A stretch of 15,841 nucleotides of DNA from CAZGXM01 sp964529795 (GTDB lineage: Bacteria > Bacillota > JADQBR01): the NCBI GenBank assembly GCA_964529795.1, contig CAZGXM010000062.1:1-15841 (forward strand), read 5' to 3'. Positions 6,385 through 14,062 of the stretch are shown here, in pieces. The notes under the pieces were generated by a model. The model did no database searches, was not told where the DNA came from, and was given only the letters and a program-made list of their open reading frames with translations. The translations under genes were made by a program, and so were the position numbers. The stretch's first letter is position 1. Each line of letters starts with the position of its first letter.

Positions 6385-8534
6385 CCCCAAATGTCTTCTT
6401 GCTTTTTAATTACCAATGCATCAGCAACCCGTACCCCTTGACCTTCGGGCAGTACCAGTAAGGGGTTGATATCCAATTCTTTTATTTCATCTTTCATGGC
6501 TGTAGCCATATGGCTCACCTTTACCAGTACGTCTGCCAGGGCTTCAATATCACCCCGGGCCTTACCCCTGGCGCCGGCCAGCACACCATAACCTTTAATT
6601 TCTTTTATCATATCCATGGCCTGGGCGTGGTTAAATGGTGCCACACGCATGGACACGTCCTTTAATATTTCTACAAAAATTCCTCCCAGACCAAATACTA
6701 CTACCGGTCCAAATTGGGGATCGTTATTTATACCTACAATTACTTCGATGCCGTCCTGGACCATTTCCTGCACCAATGCGCCGTTGATGCGGGCGTCGGG
6801 CTTGTATTTTCGGGAATTTCCCAACACTTCGTTGAAGGCGTGTTTCAATTCTTCCTCATTGTTTATAAAAAGTTTTAATGCCCCGGCTTCTGTTTTATGG
6901 AGGATGTCCGGCGAATCAACTTTTACCGCTAAAGGAAAACCTATAGTAGGGGCAATTTCAAGCGCCTCAGCTTCCGTCTTGGCTACCTGCTCTCGGGTAA
7001 CCGGGATATCAAATTGGGACAGAAGTTCCTTGCCCTGGTGCTCTGTCAGACGGATATCACACCGTGACAGGTATTCCCTGGCAGAATTTACCGCCTGGAT
7101 TTCCGCTGCTGCACTTACCTGGGCTTCGGCTCCGGTGCGCTGCTGCCAGCGGCTGCGGAAATCACCGTAATTCATCAAGGCCCCCAGGGCTTTGACGCAG
7201 CGGACCGGGGACTTGAAATAGGGTACTTCCCCCTTTCGTAAGATGGCAAAACAATTATCCATTAGACGGTCACCAGCAGTCCAGCAAATGGCAATGGGTT
7301 TTTGTGCCCGCTGGGAAATCTCCACAATATCCCGGGCCAGGCGCTCCCCGGCAGCGCCGGCAATCATGGTAATCACCACTACCAAAGCATCTATCCTGCT
7401 GCTTTCCATCATCGCTTCCAATACTATCATAAATCCTTTCGGGTCATTGATTACCTGGGCAGTGACATCCACCGGGTTCATGGCGGAACCGTAATCAGGA
7501 ATGACCCGGGCGATTTTTTCCCGGATGTTCGGGTCCAGTTCGGGAACATCCAGACCCATTTCCACGGCGGTATCGGCTGCCAGAATACCGGCGCCGCCCG
7601 AAGTGGTAACAATGCCCAAACCCCTACCCCGGGGCAGGGGGATATTGTTAAACAACCCGGCAATGTCCGTAATGTCCTGGATATCCTCCACCCGAATGAT
7701 TCCTGCCTGTTTGAAAAAGGCATCAAAAACACTGTCCGACCCGGTCAGGGAAGCAGTATGTGAGGATGCTGCCTTCTGTCCCACGTCGGAACGCCCCACC
7801 TTCAAGACGACAATGGGTTTACCAATTTCCAGACCGCGCCGCGCCAGCCGCTTGAAACTATCTCCGTCCTTGATGCCTTCCAGATAGGCCACCAGCAGGT
7901 CGGTTCCCTCATCTTCCACCATGTACTCCATCAACTCCAGGGAATGCAGGTCCACCTCGTTACCGGTACTAACGATATAACTGAATCCCACACCCATTTC
8001 CTGAGCCATATTGAAGATAGAATATCCCAAAGCCCCGCTTTGGGTGACAAATCCGGTTTGGCCGGGAATCAGCGGTTTGTTTTCCAGGGAGGCACTAAAA
8101 CCGGCAGTAATCTTTTCCGAAAGATTGACTAACCCTTGACAGTTGGGACCTAATACCCGCATTCCAGTTTCCTTGGCCAATGCCGCAATCTGCTGCTGCA
8201 GCTTTTCCCCTTCTTTACCAGCTTCAGCAAAACCGGAGCTAAATATGGCCGCAAATTGCACACCCTTGGCATGACATTCTTCCAGTACCTGCAGTACCCG
8301 TTTATAGTTAATGGCTATTAGGGCCATGTCCACTTCACCGGGTATTTCAGAGATGCTGGGATAACACTTGAGACTGCCTATTTCCTGGTACTTGGGATTT
8401 ACCGGGTAAATTTGCCCGGAATAACCATGACTCAGCAAGTACTTAATCGGTTTACCACTGATTGAAGTAAAGTCTTTTGATGCGCCGACAATGGCTATGG
8501 ATTGAGGCTTAAAGAATTTTTCCAAACCAATCAC
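6369..8534 (-). CDS. Acyl-CoA synthetase (ADP-forming), fused alpha-beta form
   Basis: A 721-residue cytoplasmic enzyme that converts acyl-CoA, ADP and phosphate to the free acid, CoA and ATP, a substrate-level ATP step in amino-acid fermentation. Domains in order: CoA-binding Rossmann domain (about 5-140, IAIVGASK near 13-20), ligase-CoA domains (about 150-460) with the phosphohistidine H259 in ASSHTASLTGSD, and an ATP-grasp domain (about 480-710; FPLAVKVDSPDILHKTEAGAL, VFGLGGIFVEILKD). Length fits the single-chain form. The start is GTG at 8534 with a weak AAGGA very close by; TTG at 8525 is an alternative. The gene has its own sigma-54 type promoter at 8566-8580, leaving a leader of about 20 bases. 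The last seven residues (IWGRSLT) are read from REP-like repeat A. The acyl group handled cannot be told from sequence. Confidence 0.92.
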   Translation of the reverse strand: MIGLEKFFKPQSIAIVGASKDFTSISGKPIKYLLSHGYSGQIYPVNPKYQEIGSLKCYPSISEIPGEVDMALIAINYKRVLQVLEECHAKGVQFAAIFSSGFAEAGKEGEKLQQQIAALAKETGMRVLGPNCQGLVNLSEKITAGFSASLENKPLIPGQTGFVTQSGALGYSIFNMAQEMGVGFSYIVSTGNEVDLHSLELMEYMVEDEGTDLLVAYLEGIKDGDSFKRLARRGLEIGKPIVVLKVGRSDVGQKAASSHTASLTGSDSVFDAFFKQAGIIRVEDIQDITDIAGLFNNIPLPRGRGLGIVTTSGGAGILAADTAVEMGLDVPELDPNIREKIARVIPDYGSAMNPVDVTAQVINDPKGFMIVLEAMMESSRIDALVVVITMIAGAAGERLARDIVEISQRAQKPIAICWTAGDRLMDNCFAILRKGEVPYFKSPVRCVKALGALMNYGDFRSRWQQRTGAEAQVSAAAEIQAVNSAREYLSRCDIRLTEHQGKELLSQFDIPVTREQVAKTEAEALEIAPTIGFPLAVKVDSPDILHKTEAGALKLFINNEEELKHAFNEVLGNSRKYKPDARINGALVQEMVQDGIEVIVGINNDPQFGPVVVFGLGGIFVEILKDVSMRVAPFNHAQAMDMIKEIKGYGVLAGARGKARGDIEALADVLVKVSHMATAMKDEIKELDINPLLVLPEGQGVRVADALVIKKQEDIWGRSLT

Positions 8535-8565
8535 CGTCCTTAAAATACTTTGGCATATTGGTTAT

Positions 8566-8580
8566 GCAACTATTATGCCA
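8566..8580 (-). promoter_or_regulatory. Sigma-54 (-24/-12) promoter of the acyl-CoA synthetase gene
   Basis: The minus strand reads TGGCAT-AATAG-TTGCA, an excellent match to TGGCAC-N5-TTGCW with exactly ten bases between GG and GC. The predicted transcription start is near 8554, about 20 bases before the GTG start codon. Confidence 0.75.
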
Positions 8581-8645
8581 GCATCTTTAACCCCAATTTT
8601 CCTCTTTTTAACGGGCAAAAGTTATATCTATTCCAATCTATTTAC

Positions 8646-8657
8646 TGCAGTACTGCG
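8646..8657. promoter_or_regulatory. Imperfect TGCA-N4-TGCA dyad upstream of the synthetase gene
   Basis: TGCA-GTAC-TGCG, one mismatch from the element seen at 8677. The two centres are 31 bases apart (about three helical turns), and this one lies near -97 relative to the predicted start. Candidate second activator site. Confidence 0.35.
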
Positions 8658-8676
8658 GAATGAAAGACACCTTTAT

Positions 8677-8688
8677 TGCAAATTTGCA
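8677..8688. promoter_or_regulatory. TGCA-AATT-TGCA upstream activating site (synthetase gene)
   Basis: Perfect 12-base palindrome, continued on the plus strand as TGCATTAA, centred near -128 from the predicted sigma-54 start. The same TGCA-N4-TGCATYAA pattern occurs upstream of the other two sigma-54 promoters of this window. Confidence 0.55.
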
Positions 8689-8709
8689 TTAATCCGGGGT
8701 TTGCCCGAC

Positions 8710-10530
8710 TTAACGAATGACCGAACGGTGCCTGGCACTCCCTTGTTTCGACAAATAATGTCGAATTTTAGCAGTGCCAGGCACCAAGGGAACGCCCTGC
8801 TCATCCCAGCCGCGGATGCGGTAGTAATCATCCAGCATGGTGTCAAGAGCCTCACGGGTAATGGTCTTCCCGTGGGGCTCCAGGGGTTCTTCGAAAAAGC
8901 GTTTTGGTAGGGTATCATCCGCCCGGGTAAAGCCGCAGTCCAAATTGAAGCGGCGGGTGAGGGTGATTATTTCATTGCCTAAATTGTTTAACTCCTCCAG
9001 TGTATACTCCACACCGGTGGTGGCTTTAATCATCTTCCGCAGGTCTTCCCACTGGATCAAATCCCGGAAAAAGACGCAGTAAATCATGGTATTGAAGACG
9101 GTAAGGCGGTTTTCAAACTGGATGTATAAATCAGCCTTGCCCCCGGTGGTATCCCGGTCAATCATGCCGGCCAGTTCCGGCTTGTAGAATGTAGCCCGCA
9201 GGTGACAGGCACCCCTGGCGGAAGTGGCGTAACCCAGGCCAACTCCCTTGAGCACCCGGGGGTCATACCCGGCAGGTTCCATCCCCTTGACGTGAATGGC
9301 CCGCTCCTCCATGCCCAGTCTGGGTGCGGCGGACTTGATGCCTTCCGCCAAAATATCTCCCAGCCCTTCCCGGGCAGCAATTTTTTTCAGCACAGCCGCC
9401 ACCTGGTCTGCATTGCCAAACTGCAAGTCTTCAGCTATTAATCCCCGCTCTGCCGCGTCCACCGCCATGGCCACCATATTGCCGGCAGTGATGGTATCCA
9501 TTCCCAGCCGGTCGCACAGGTCGTTGCAATAGACAATTTCCGCCGGGTCATCAATAGTACACAACCCGCCAAAAGAATAAATGGTTTCGTACTCCGGCCC
9601 TTCCACCGTCAGGCCCTTGTGCTGCCCTTCCTTGACCGTGGTCAGCTTGCCGCAGGCCAGAGGACAGTGGGGGCATGCCCTGGGCTTGTATTCAAAATTA
9701 TCTTTGTATGCATCACCGCTAATAGCTTGCCAGTTTTCTAAAGTGCCTTCGGACCAGTACCTGGTGGGAAAGGCCCGGGCGGTATTTAGCACCGCCACCA
9801 TCACCGGCGTGCCGTAAGTCCGGTAGGCGTTAACCCCGGCATTATCCTTGGTCTTATCCCGAATATCCTTGACAGCTTCCTTGAGCAGCGCCTCATCGGC
9901 AACCGGCGCCTTGCTTTTACCGTAAAATACTATTCCTTTTACTTTTTTGCTGCCCAGCACTGCGCCCATGCCGGTCCGCCCGGCCGAACGCCAGTAGTTA
10001 TTTTCCAGGCAGGCAAATCGCACCAAATTCTCTCCGGCGGGACCGATGACCACCGTCTCCGCTCCTTCCGGCGCCGCTTCCTTCAATGCATCCTCTGTGG
10101 CATAGGTATCCTTGCCCCAGAGACTGTCTGCCGGATGAAACTTGATAGCTTTGTCGGAAATCTCCAGGTAAACCGGCTTGTCACTCTGACCCTCAATGAT
10201 AACAGCATCATAACCGGTACGCTTCAAAGCCGGGCCCAGCCTGCCGCCGCCGTAGGACTCAGCGTAGCCGCCGGTAAGCGGCGACTTGCTGTATACGCCG
10301 TAGCGACTGGCACCCAACAGTCCCGTGTCACATGCCGGGCCGGTAACAAAAATGAGCTTGTTGTCCGGCCCCAGGGGGTCACATTTTCCGGAAACATTTG
10401 TCAACAGCAGGTAACTGCCCAAACCTTTGCCGCCCAGAAAGCGCTTCAACACACTTTCCGGTATTTCCTCAACAGCATGTGACTGGTCAGTAACATTTAT
10501 CCTTAACAACTTCTTATAAAGCCCCTTCAT
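8710..10530 (-). CDS. aor: Aldehyde:ferredoxin oxidoreductase (tungsten/molybdopterin, AOR family)
   Basis: A 606-residue enzyme that oxidises aldehydes to carboxylic acids with ferredoxin as electron acceptor (the reaction can also run in reverse). The N-terminal domain (1-210) carries the pterin-binding GGKGLGSYLL and GPACDTGLLGASRYGV-SPLTGGYAESYGGG blocks. The [4Fe-4S] ligands are C286, C289 and C293 (ACPHCPLAC) plus C532 in FNLDCGFTRADD, followed by LPKRFFEEPL. ATG at 10530 overlaps the activator gene's TGA by 4 bases, with AAAGGAGG inside the end of that gene, so translation is coupled. Co-transcription with the activator and glutamate dehydrogenase is expected. Family members usually end soon after YYxLRGWDxxGxP; here residues from about 582 on (LVPGTAKIRHYLSKQG...) are read from REP-like repeat B, so the original C-terminus is replaced. 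The substrate is not known. Confidence 0.93.
   Translation of the reverse strand: MKGLYKKLLRINVTDQSHAVEEIPESVLKRFLGGKGLGSYLLLTNVSGKCDPLGPDNKLIFVTGPACDTGLLGASRYGVYSKSPLTGGYAESYGGGRLGPALKRTGYDAVIIEGQSDKPVYLEISDKAIKFHPADSLWGKDTYATEDALKEAAPEGAETVVIGPAGENLVRFACLENNYWRSAGRTGMGAVLGSKKVKGIVFYGKSKAPVADEALLKEAVKDIRDKTKDNAGVNAYRTYGTPVMVAVLNTARAFPTRYWSEGTLENWQAISGDAYKDNFEYKPRACPHCPLACGKLTTVKEGQHKGLTVEGPEYETIYSFGGLCTIDDPAEIVYCNDLCDRLGMDTITAGNMVAMAVDAAERGLIAEDLQFGNADQVAAVLKKIAAREGLGDILAEGIKSAAPRLGMEERAIHVKGMEPAGYDPRVLKGVGLGYATSARGACHLRATFYKPELAGMIDRDTTGGKADLYIQFENRLTVFNTMIYCVFFRDLIQWEDLRKMIKATTGVEYTLEELNNLGNEIITLTRRFNLDCGFTRADDTLPKRFFEEPLEPHGKTITREALDTMLDDYYRIRGWDEQGVPLVPGTAKIRHYLSKQGSARHRSVIR
8727..8785. 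repeat. REP-like inverted repeat B (GGTGCCTGGCACT arms)
   Basis: Perfect 13-base arms at 8727-8739 and 8773-8785 enclose a second 7-base inverted repeat (TTCGACA 8747-8753 / TGTCGAA 8759-8765) around AATAA. GGTGCCTGGCAC-type palindromes are, from memory, dispersed REP-type elements in Firmicutes. It is embedded in the 3' end of the aldehyde oxidoreductase gene and supplies its last codons. The strong hairpin may also limit transcription toward the synthetase gene, which has its own promoter. Confidence 0.7.
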
Positions 10531-12287
10531 TTTGATACCTCCTTTTGTCCCAGAACCCGTCGACCCCGGGGTCTTTTGTTTTTGTTGACGTATTTTTTCA
10601 GTTTTCTCACCACTGTGGACTGGTTGACCTGCAGCACTTCCGCCATTTTGTAGGTATTGCTGTAACGGTCAAAAGCCTTGCTGATCAGCTGCCGCTCCAG
10701 TTCTTCCGTAGCTTCCCTCAATGGGCAGATGTCCAGTACATAAACCCGGTTGCTGGCGTTGGTGCTGGTATTAAGAATATAGTCCGGCAGGTGCCGGGGT
10801 TCAATGGTACCGGCATTGGTGGTTACCACCAGGCGCTCCACAATGTTTTCCACTTCCCTAACGTTACCTTTCCACTGGCAGTTGGTGAGAATTTCCAGCG
10901 CTTCCGGGGAAATCATCTTGTTAATTTCGTACTTGGCGTTGAAACGGGCCAGGAAATGCTGTATCAACGGCGGGATATCCCGGCGGCGGTGCCTGAGCGG
11001 CGGCACTACCACCGGGATGACGTTTAAGCGGTAATACAGGTCCTCCCGGAAGGAGCCCTCCTTGACCATTTTCTGAATGTCCCGGTTAGTGGCGGCAATG
11101 AGCCGGATATCCACGGGGGTTTCCTTGCTGCCACCCAACCGCATAACCCGGCGCTCCTGGATGACCTGCAAGAGCTTGACCTGCAGGTTTAGCGGCAACT
11201 CCGTCACTTCATCCAGCAGCAGGGTGCCGCCGTGGGCCATCTCCACCAGGCCCTTCTTCCCCTCTTTCCTGGCGCCGGTAAAAGCCCCGGGTTCATAACC
11301 AAACAATTCAGATTCCAGCAGGTTTTCCGGAATAGCACCGCAGTTGATGGTAATAAACGGGCCGTCGGCACGGCGGCTGATGTCGTGAATGCGCTTGGCC
11401 AGTACTCCCTTGCCCACGCCGGACTCTCCCACCAGCAGCACAGTCGACTCCACCTGGGCCACCCGGTTGACCATCTCCAGTATCTGCTTCATCTGCTCGC
11501 TTTCCGCAACCACCGTAATACTCCGGTCCTGCTTCTCCTTCATCTGCATGATCTGGTTGCGATAGGTTTCCGCCAACCTCTCGGTATCCTGCAGCTTCTG
11601 ACGAAGGTTGGTCAGTTCGGTAACGTCGCGGGAGTTGACCACCACCCGGACAATCTCCCCCTTATCGTCAAAAACGGGGTTGGCGGTAACGATTAACTGC
11701 TTGCCGGTCTTGGTATTCTGGGGAATGGTAATGCGCCGACGTTCTTTTAAAACGATACTTACTACCGACGGGCTGAAATAACCCTGCTTTTCCAGTTCCT
11801 TGACGCTTTTGCCGACCATTTCTGCGGCCCCGACGCCGTAATAGCTTTCACCCACTTTATTGATGCGCGTAGTGTAACCCTTACCATCGGTAACATAGAT
11901 TTCGTCATAGGAGGCATCAAAGACTGCTTCCAGCTCATTTTTCAAGGCTTTTACTTCTGACAGCTCCTGGGACAAGGACTCCAGTTCGGTAATATCCTGA
12001 AACACGGCTACAGCCCCTGCCAGCCGGCCGTCCCCGTCATAAACGGGGGTACGGTTAACCACCAGGGTGCGATTTTCAACAATATGCTCCTGGCTGACCT
12101 GGGGTTCCGCCGTTGCCAAAACCTGGAGAAGGCGGGTGTCCGGTAGAATTTCTTCCACCGGGCAGCCAACCACCTCCTCCCGGTTAATCCCCAGGAGGTA
12201 CTCCGCAGCCTTATTCACAACTTTTATCCGGCCGCGGGTATCAATCATCAGAATGCCGTTATGAATGGAGTCTAACAGAGTTTGCAA
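10527..12287 (-). CDS. Sigma-54-dependent transcriptional activator, PAS-PAS-AAA+-HTH
   Basis: An enhancer-binding protein of 586 residues. Two PAS sensor domains (about 1-102 and 118-224), each ending in a DIT/DVTEL motif, are followed by a coiled-coil linker (about 224-258) and the AAA+ core (about 259-490). The core has Walker A GESGVGKG (287-294), the sigma-54 contact loop GAFTGA (334-339), Walker B GGTLLLDEV (353-361) and the NVREVENIVERL segment. A C-terminal TyrR-style HTH (TYKMAEVLQVNQSTVVRKLKKY, about 545-566) and a basic tail finish the protein. There is no response-regulator domain, so it probably senses a small ligand through PAS. The start is TTG at 12287, with GGAGG 8 bases upstream. 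It lies 58 bases after glutamate dehydrogenase and overlaps the oxidoreductase gene by 4 bases, so it would be produced from a sigma-54 promoter it can itself activate. Confidence 0.93.
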   Translation of the reverse strand: MQTLLDSIHNGILMIDTRGRIKVVNKAAEYLLGINREEVVGCPVEEILPDTRLLQVLATAEPQVSQEHIVENRTLVVNRTPVYDGDGRLAGAVAVFQDITELESLSQELSEVKALKNELEAVFDASYDEIYVTDGKGYTTRINKVGESYYGVGAAEMVGKSVKELEKQGYFSPSVVSIVLKERRRITIPQNTKTGKQLIVTANPVFDDKGEIVRVVVNSRDVTELTNLRQKLQDTERLAETYRNQIMQMKEKQDRSITVVAESEQMKQILEMVNRVAQVESTVLLVGESGVGKGVLAKRIHDISRRADGPFITINCGAIPENLLESELFGYEPGAFTGARKEGKKGLVEMAHGGTLLLDEVTELPLNLQVKLLQVIQERRVMRLGGSKETPVDIRLIAATNRDIQKMVKEGSFREDLYYRLNVIPVVVPPLRHRRRDIPPLIQHFLARFNAKYEINKMISPEALEILTNCQWKGNVREVENIVERLVVTTNAGTIEPRHLPDYILNTSTNASNRVYVLDICPLREATEELERQLISKAFDRYSNTYKMAEVLQVNQSTVVRKLKKYVNKNKRPRGRRVLGQKEVSK

Positions 12288-12345
12288 GCACTATCCCTCC
12301 TGTCAGTGAGCTGCCGGGCCGCCAAACAGGAAGGATTAAGCCTGC

Positions 12346-13641
12346 TCACGCCAGGCTGGCCTTGCGCTTCCTTTCCACCCTGGGCGCTTCTCCCAGCCAG
12401 CCGCGTACGCGCATTGCCTCGCTGACGCGGGCAATGGCCACCATGTAAGCAGCGGTACGCATATCAATGTCCTTGCGGCTCTTGTACATCCGGTAAACTT
12501 CATCAAAAGCGCGTACCATCATCGCTTCCAGCTTGCCGTTCACTTCCTGCTCGGTCCAGTAGTAGCCCATATTATTTTGTACCCACTCAAAGTATGATAC
12601 GGTTACACCACCGGCATTGGCCAGGATATCCGGCAGCACCAGCACACCCTTATACGTAAGAATCCGGTCTGCTCCGGGGGTGGTGGGGCCGTTGGCTGCC
12701 TCACCGATAATTTTCGCTTTTACCTTAGGGGCAATTTCTTCCGTGATCTGGTTTTCCAGTGCCGCAGGGATAAGTATATCGCAGGGCATGGTCAGCAGTT
12801 CCGTGTTGGATATCTCTTTGCTGCCGGGATAATTCTTCACACTGCCGGTTTCTTTTTTGTATTCCTCCAGCTTGTGGGGGTCAAGTCCCTTGAGATTGTA
12901 AGCCCCACCGGTAGAGTCAACCACGGCGATAATCCTGCAGCCCATTTCGTGCAGCAGCTTGGCCACAATGCTGCCCGCATTGCCGTAACCCTGCACCGCA
13001 ACGGTGGCATTCTTTAGGTCCAAACCGATAGCTTTCGCCGCTTCGCGCACGGTAAAGCTGCAGCCACGGGCAGTGGCCTCGTTGCGTCCAGCGGAACCGC
13101 CCACAATTAACGGTTTACCCGTGATGACACCAAATTCATTGTACCCCTTGTACTTGGAAAACTCATCCATCATCCAGGCCATTACCCGGGCGTTGGTGTA
13201 CACATCCGGTGCGGGCACGTCTTTTTCCGCACCCAAAATCGGGGACACCGCACGGATATACTCACGGCTGAGGCGCTGTAGTTCCCTCTCGGACATTTCC
13301 TTGGGGTTGCAGATCACGCCTCCCTTTGCACCGCCGTACGGCACTCCCAGCACGGCACATTTGAAAGTCATCCACAAAGCCAGTGCTCGCACTTCATCCA
13401 GCGTCACATCGGGGTGAAAACGAATACCGCCTTTTAGAGGCCCCAAGGCATAATTGTGCTGTACCCTGTAGCCGGTAAACACCTTAATACTGCCGTCGTC
13501 CATTTCCACCGGTACGGCTACGGTAAGTTCCCTTACCGGCTGGCGCAAAATATCCAGCACCGTGGAAGATAAACCCAACGTTTTTACCGCCAGGCCCACC
13601 TGTTCCCGGGCTATCTGGTAGCTGTTCAACTGCTTACTCAC
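12346..13641 (-). CDS. gdhA: Glutamate dehydrogenase (Glu/Leu/Phe/Val dehydrogenase family)
   Basis: About 430 residues, the normal length for the hexameric catabolic enzyme, which deaminates glutamate to 2-oxoglutarate and ammonia with NAD(P). Numbering from the upstream TTG, the substrate-binding lysine is in LGPLKGGIRFH (K72), the catalytic lysine in VPYGGAKGG (K108), the catalytic aspartate in DVPAPDVYT (D148), and the nucleotide loop is VQGYGNAGS (218-226). Late motifs EAANGPTTPGAD and PDILANAGGVTVSYFEW are also intact. I favour GTG at 13641 (10 bases from GGAG); TTG at 13647, only 4 bases from it, is the alternative and adds two residues. It heads the operon with the sigma-54 activator and aldehyde oxidoreductase and has a near-perfect -24/-12 promoter at 13703-13717. 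Here it probably recycles the amino acceptor for the aminotransferase. Confidence 0.94.
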   Translation of the reverse strand: MSKQLNSYQIAREQVGLAVKTLGLSSTVLDILRQPVRELTVAVPVEMDDGSIKVFTGYRVQHNYALGPLKGGIRFHPDVTLDEVRALALWMTFKCAVLGVPYGGAKGGVICNPKEMSERELQRLSREYIRAVSPILGAEKDVPAPDVYTNARVMAWMMDEFSKYKGYNEFGVITGKPLIVGGSAGRNEATARGCSFTVREAAKAIGLDLKNATVAVQGYGNAGSIVAKLLHEMGCRIIAVVDSTGGAYNLKGLDPHKLEEYKKETGSVKNYPGSKEISNTELLTMPCDILIPAALENQITEEIAPKVKAKIIGEAANGPTTPGADRILTYKGVLVLPDILANAGGVTVSYFEWVQNNMGYYWTEQEVNGKLEAMMVRAFDEVYRMYKSRKDIDMRTAAYMVAIARVSEAMRVRGWLGEAPRVERKRKASLA

Positions 13642-13702
13642 TTGCAACCAACTCCTTTTGACCGAAATTTTCCTCTTTTCCGAGGTTTGCCTGTTTTCAG
13701 TC

Positions 13703-13717
13703 GCAAGGATGGTGCCA
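13703..13717 (-). promoter_or_regulatory. Sigma-54 (-24/-12) promoter of the glutamate dehydrogenase operon
   Basis: The minus strand reads TGGCAC-CATCC-TTGC, a full match to the consensus core with ten bases between GG and GC. The predicted start is near 13691, giving a leader of about 50 bases before the dehydrogenase start codon. Confidence 0.82.
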
Positions 13718-13814
13718 AAATGTTTTGAAACTTGAAAAATTGCCGCAGCCTTTGAAAATCAAGAGTTTTGTATACAGTATTTTATATCCAGAGAGTTAAT
13801 GACAAGTTCCTGTA

Positions 13815-13830
13815 AATGCCCCGGTGCATT
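13815..13830. promoter_or_regulatory. Upstream activating site, AATGCC-CCGG-TGCATT
   Basis: TGCA-N4-TGCA type dyad with one mismatch (TGCC-CCGG-TGCA), flanked by A/T on both sides as in the other copies. Its centre lies near -131 from the predicted sigma-54 start. Confidence 0.45.
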
Positions 13831-13879
13831 TTTATATTTCGCGTTTATTATTTATAGTCCTTCCCGCCCCTCAATATCA

Positions 13880-13902
13880 GTGCATTTAGCGCTCGAATGC
13901 AC
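13880..13902. promoter_or_regulatory. Wider-spaced dyad GTGCATT-N9-AATGCAC
   Basis: Perfect 7-base inverted arms (13880-13886 and 13896-13902) with a 9-base centre containing AGCGCT, near -200 of the glutamate dehydrogenase operon promoter. The half-sites are the same as in the TGCA-N4-TGCA elements. It may be two half-sites contacted by neighbouring dimers. Confidence 0.4.
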
Positions 13903-13919
13903 CACTCCCTTAAATTCCA

Positions 13920-13931
13920 TGCACGCATGCA
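13920..13931. promoter_or_regulatory. TGCA-CGCA-TGCA upstream activating site (dehydrogenase operon)
   Basis: Dyad continued on the plus strand as TGCATCAA. Centred near -234 from the predicted start, within the range used by sigma-54 activators. Its flanks resemble the copy at 15675 (ATGCACNCRTGCATYAA), which argues for functional conservation. Confidence 0.5.
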
Positions 13932-14062
13932 TCAAACAGGCAAAGGAAAGCGGGAGCGCAAAGTGTCTCCCTGATCCTGATAATTACGGCCAGGCAAGCT
14001 GAAAAATCAATCATGAAATTTACCTGACCAAATTGAGTTTTTCAACATCAAGGCGTGGGATG
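13932..14062. other. Gap after the aminotransferase gene
   Basis: The full gap between the dehydrogenase and aminotransferase genes is about 420 bases. Its left part holds the promoter and activating sites described separately. In this right part I see no clear hairpin with a T-run to end aminotransferase transcription, and no gene. Read-through into the dehydrogenase operon is therefore possible. Confidence 0.35.

Noticed and set aside
8551..8567. Plus-strand TGGCAT...TGC resembling a sigma-54 promoter
   Set aside because: The GG to GC distance is 12 rather than 10 bases. The overlapping minus-strand match has correct spacing and a gene to serve.
8727..8750. TGGCACTCCCTTG as a plus-strand -24/-12 promoter
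   Set aside because: It lacks the GC of the -12 element and is part of REP-like repeat B.
13799..14002. Plus-strand 67-codon frame between the dehydrogenase and aminotransferase genes
   Set aside because: It has no ribosome site and crosses the activating dyads; the MHACIK segment is simply the TGCA-N4-TGCA element translated.
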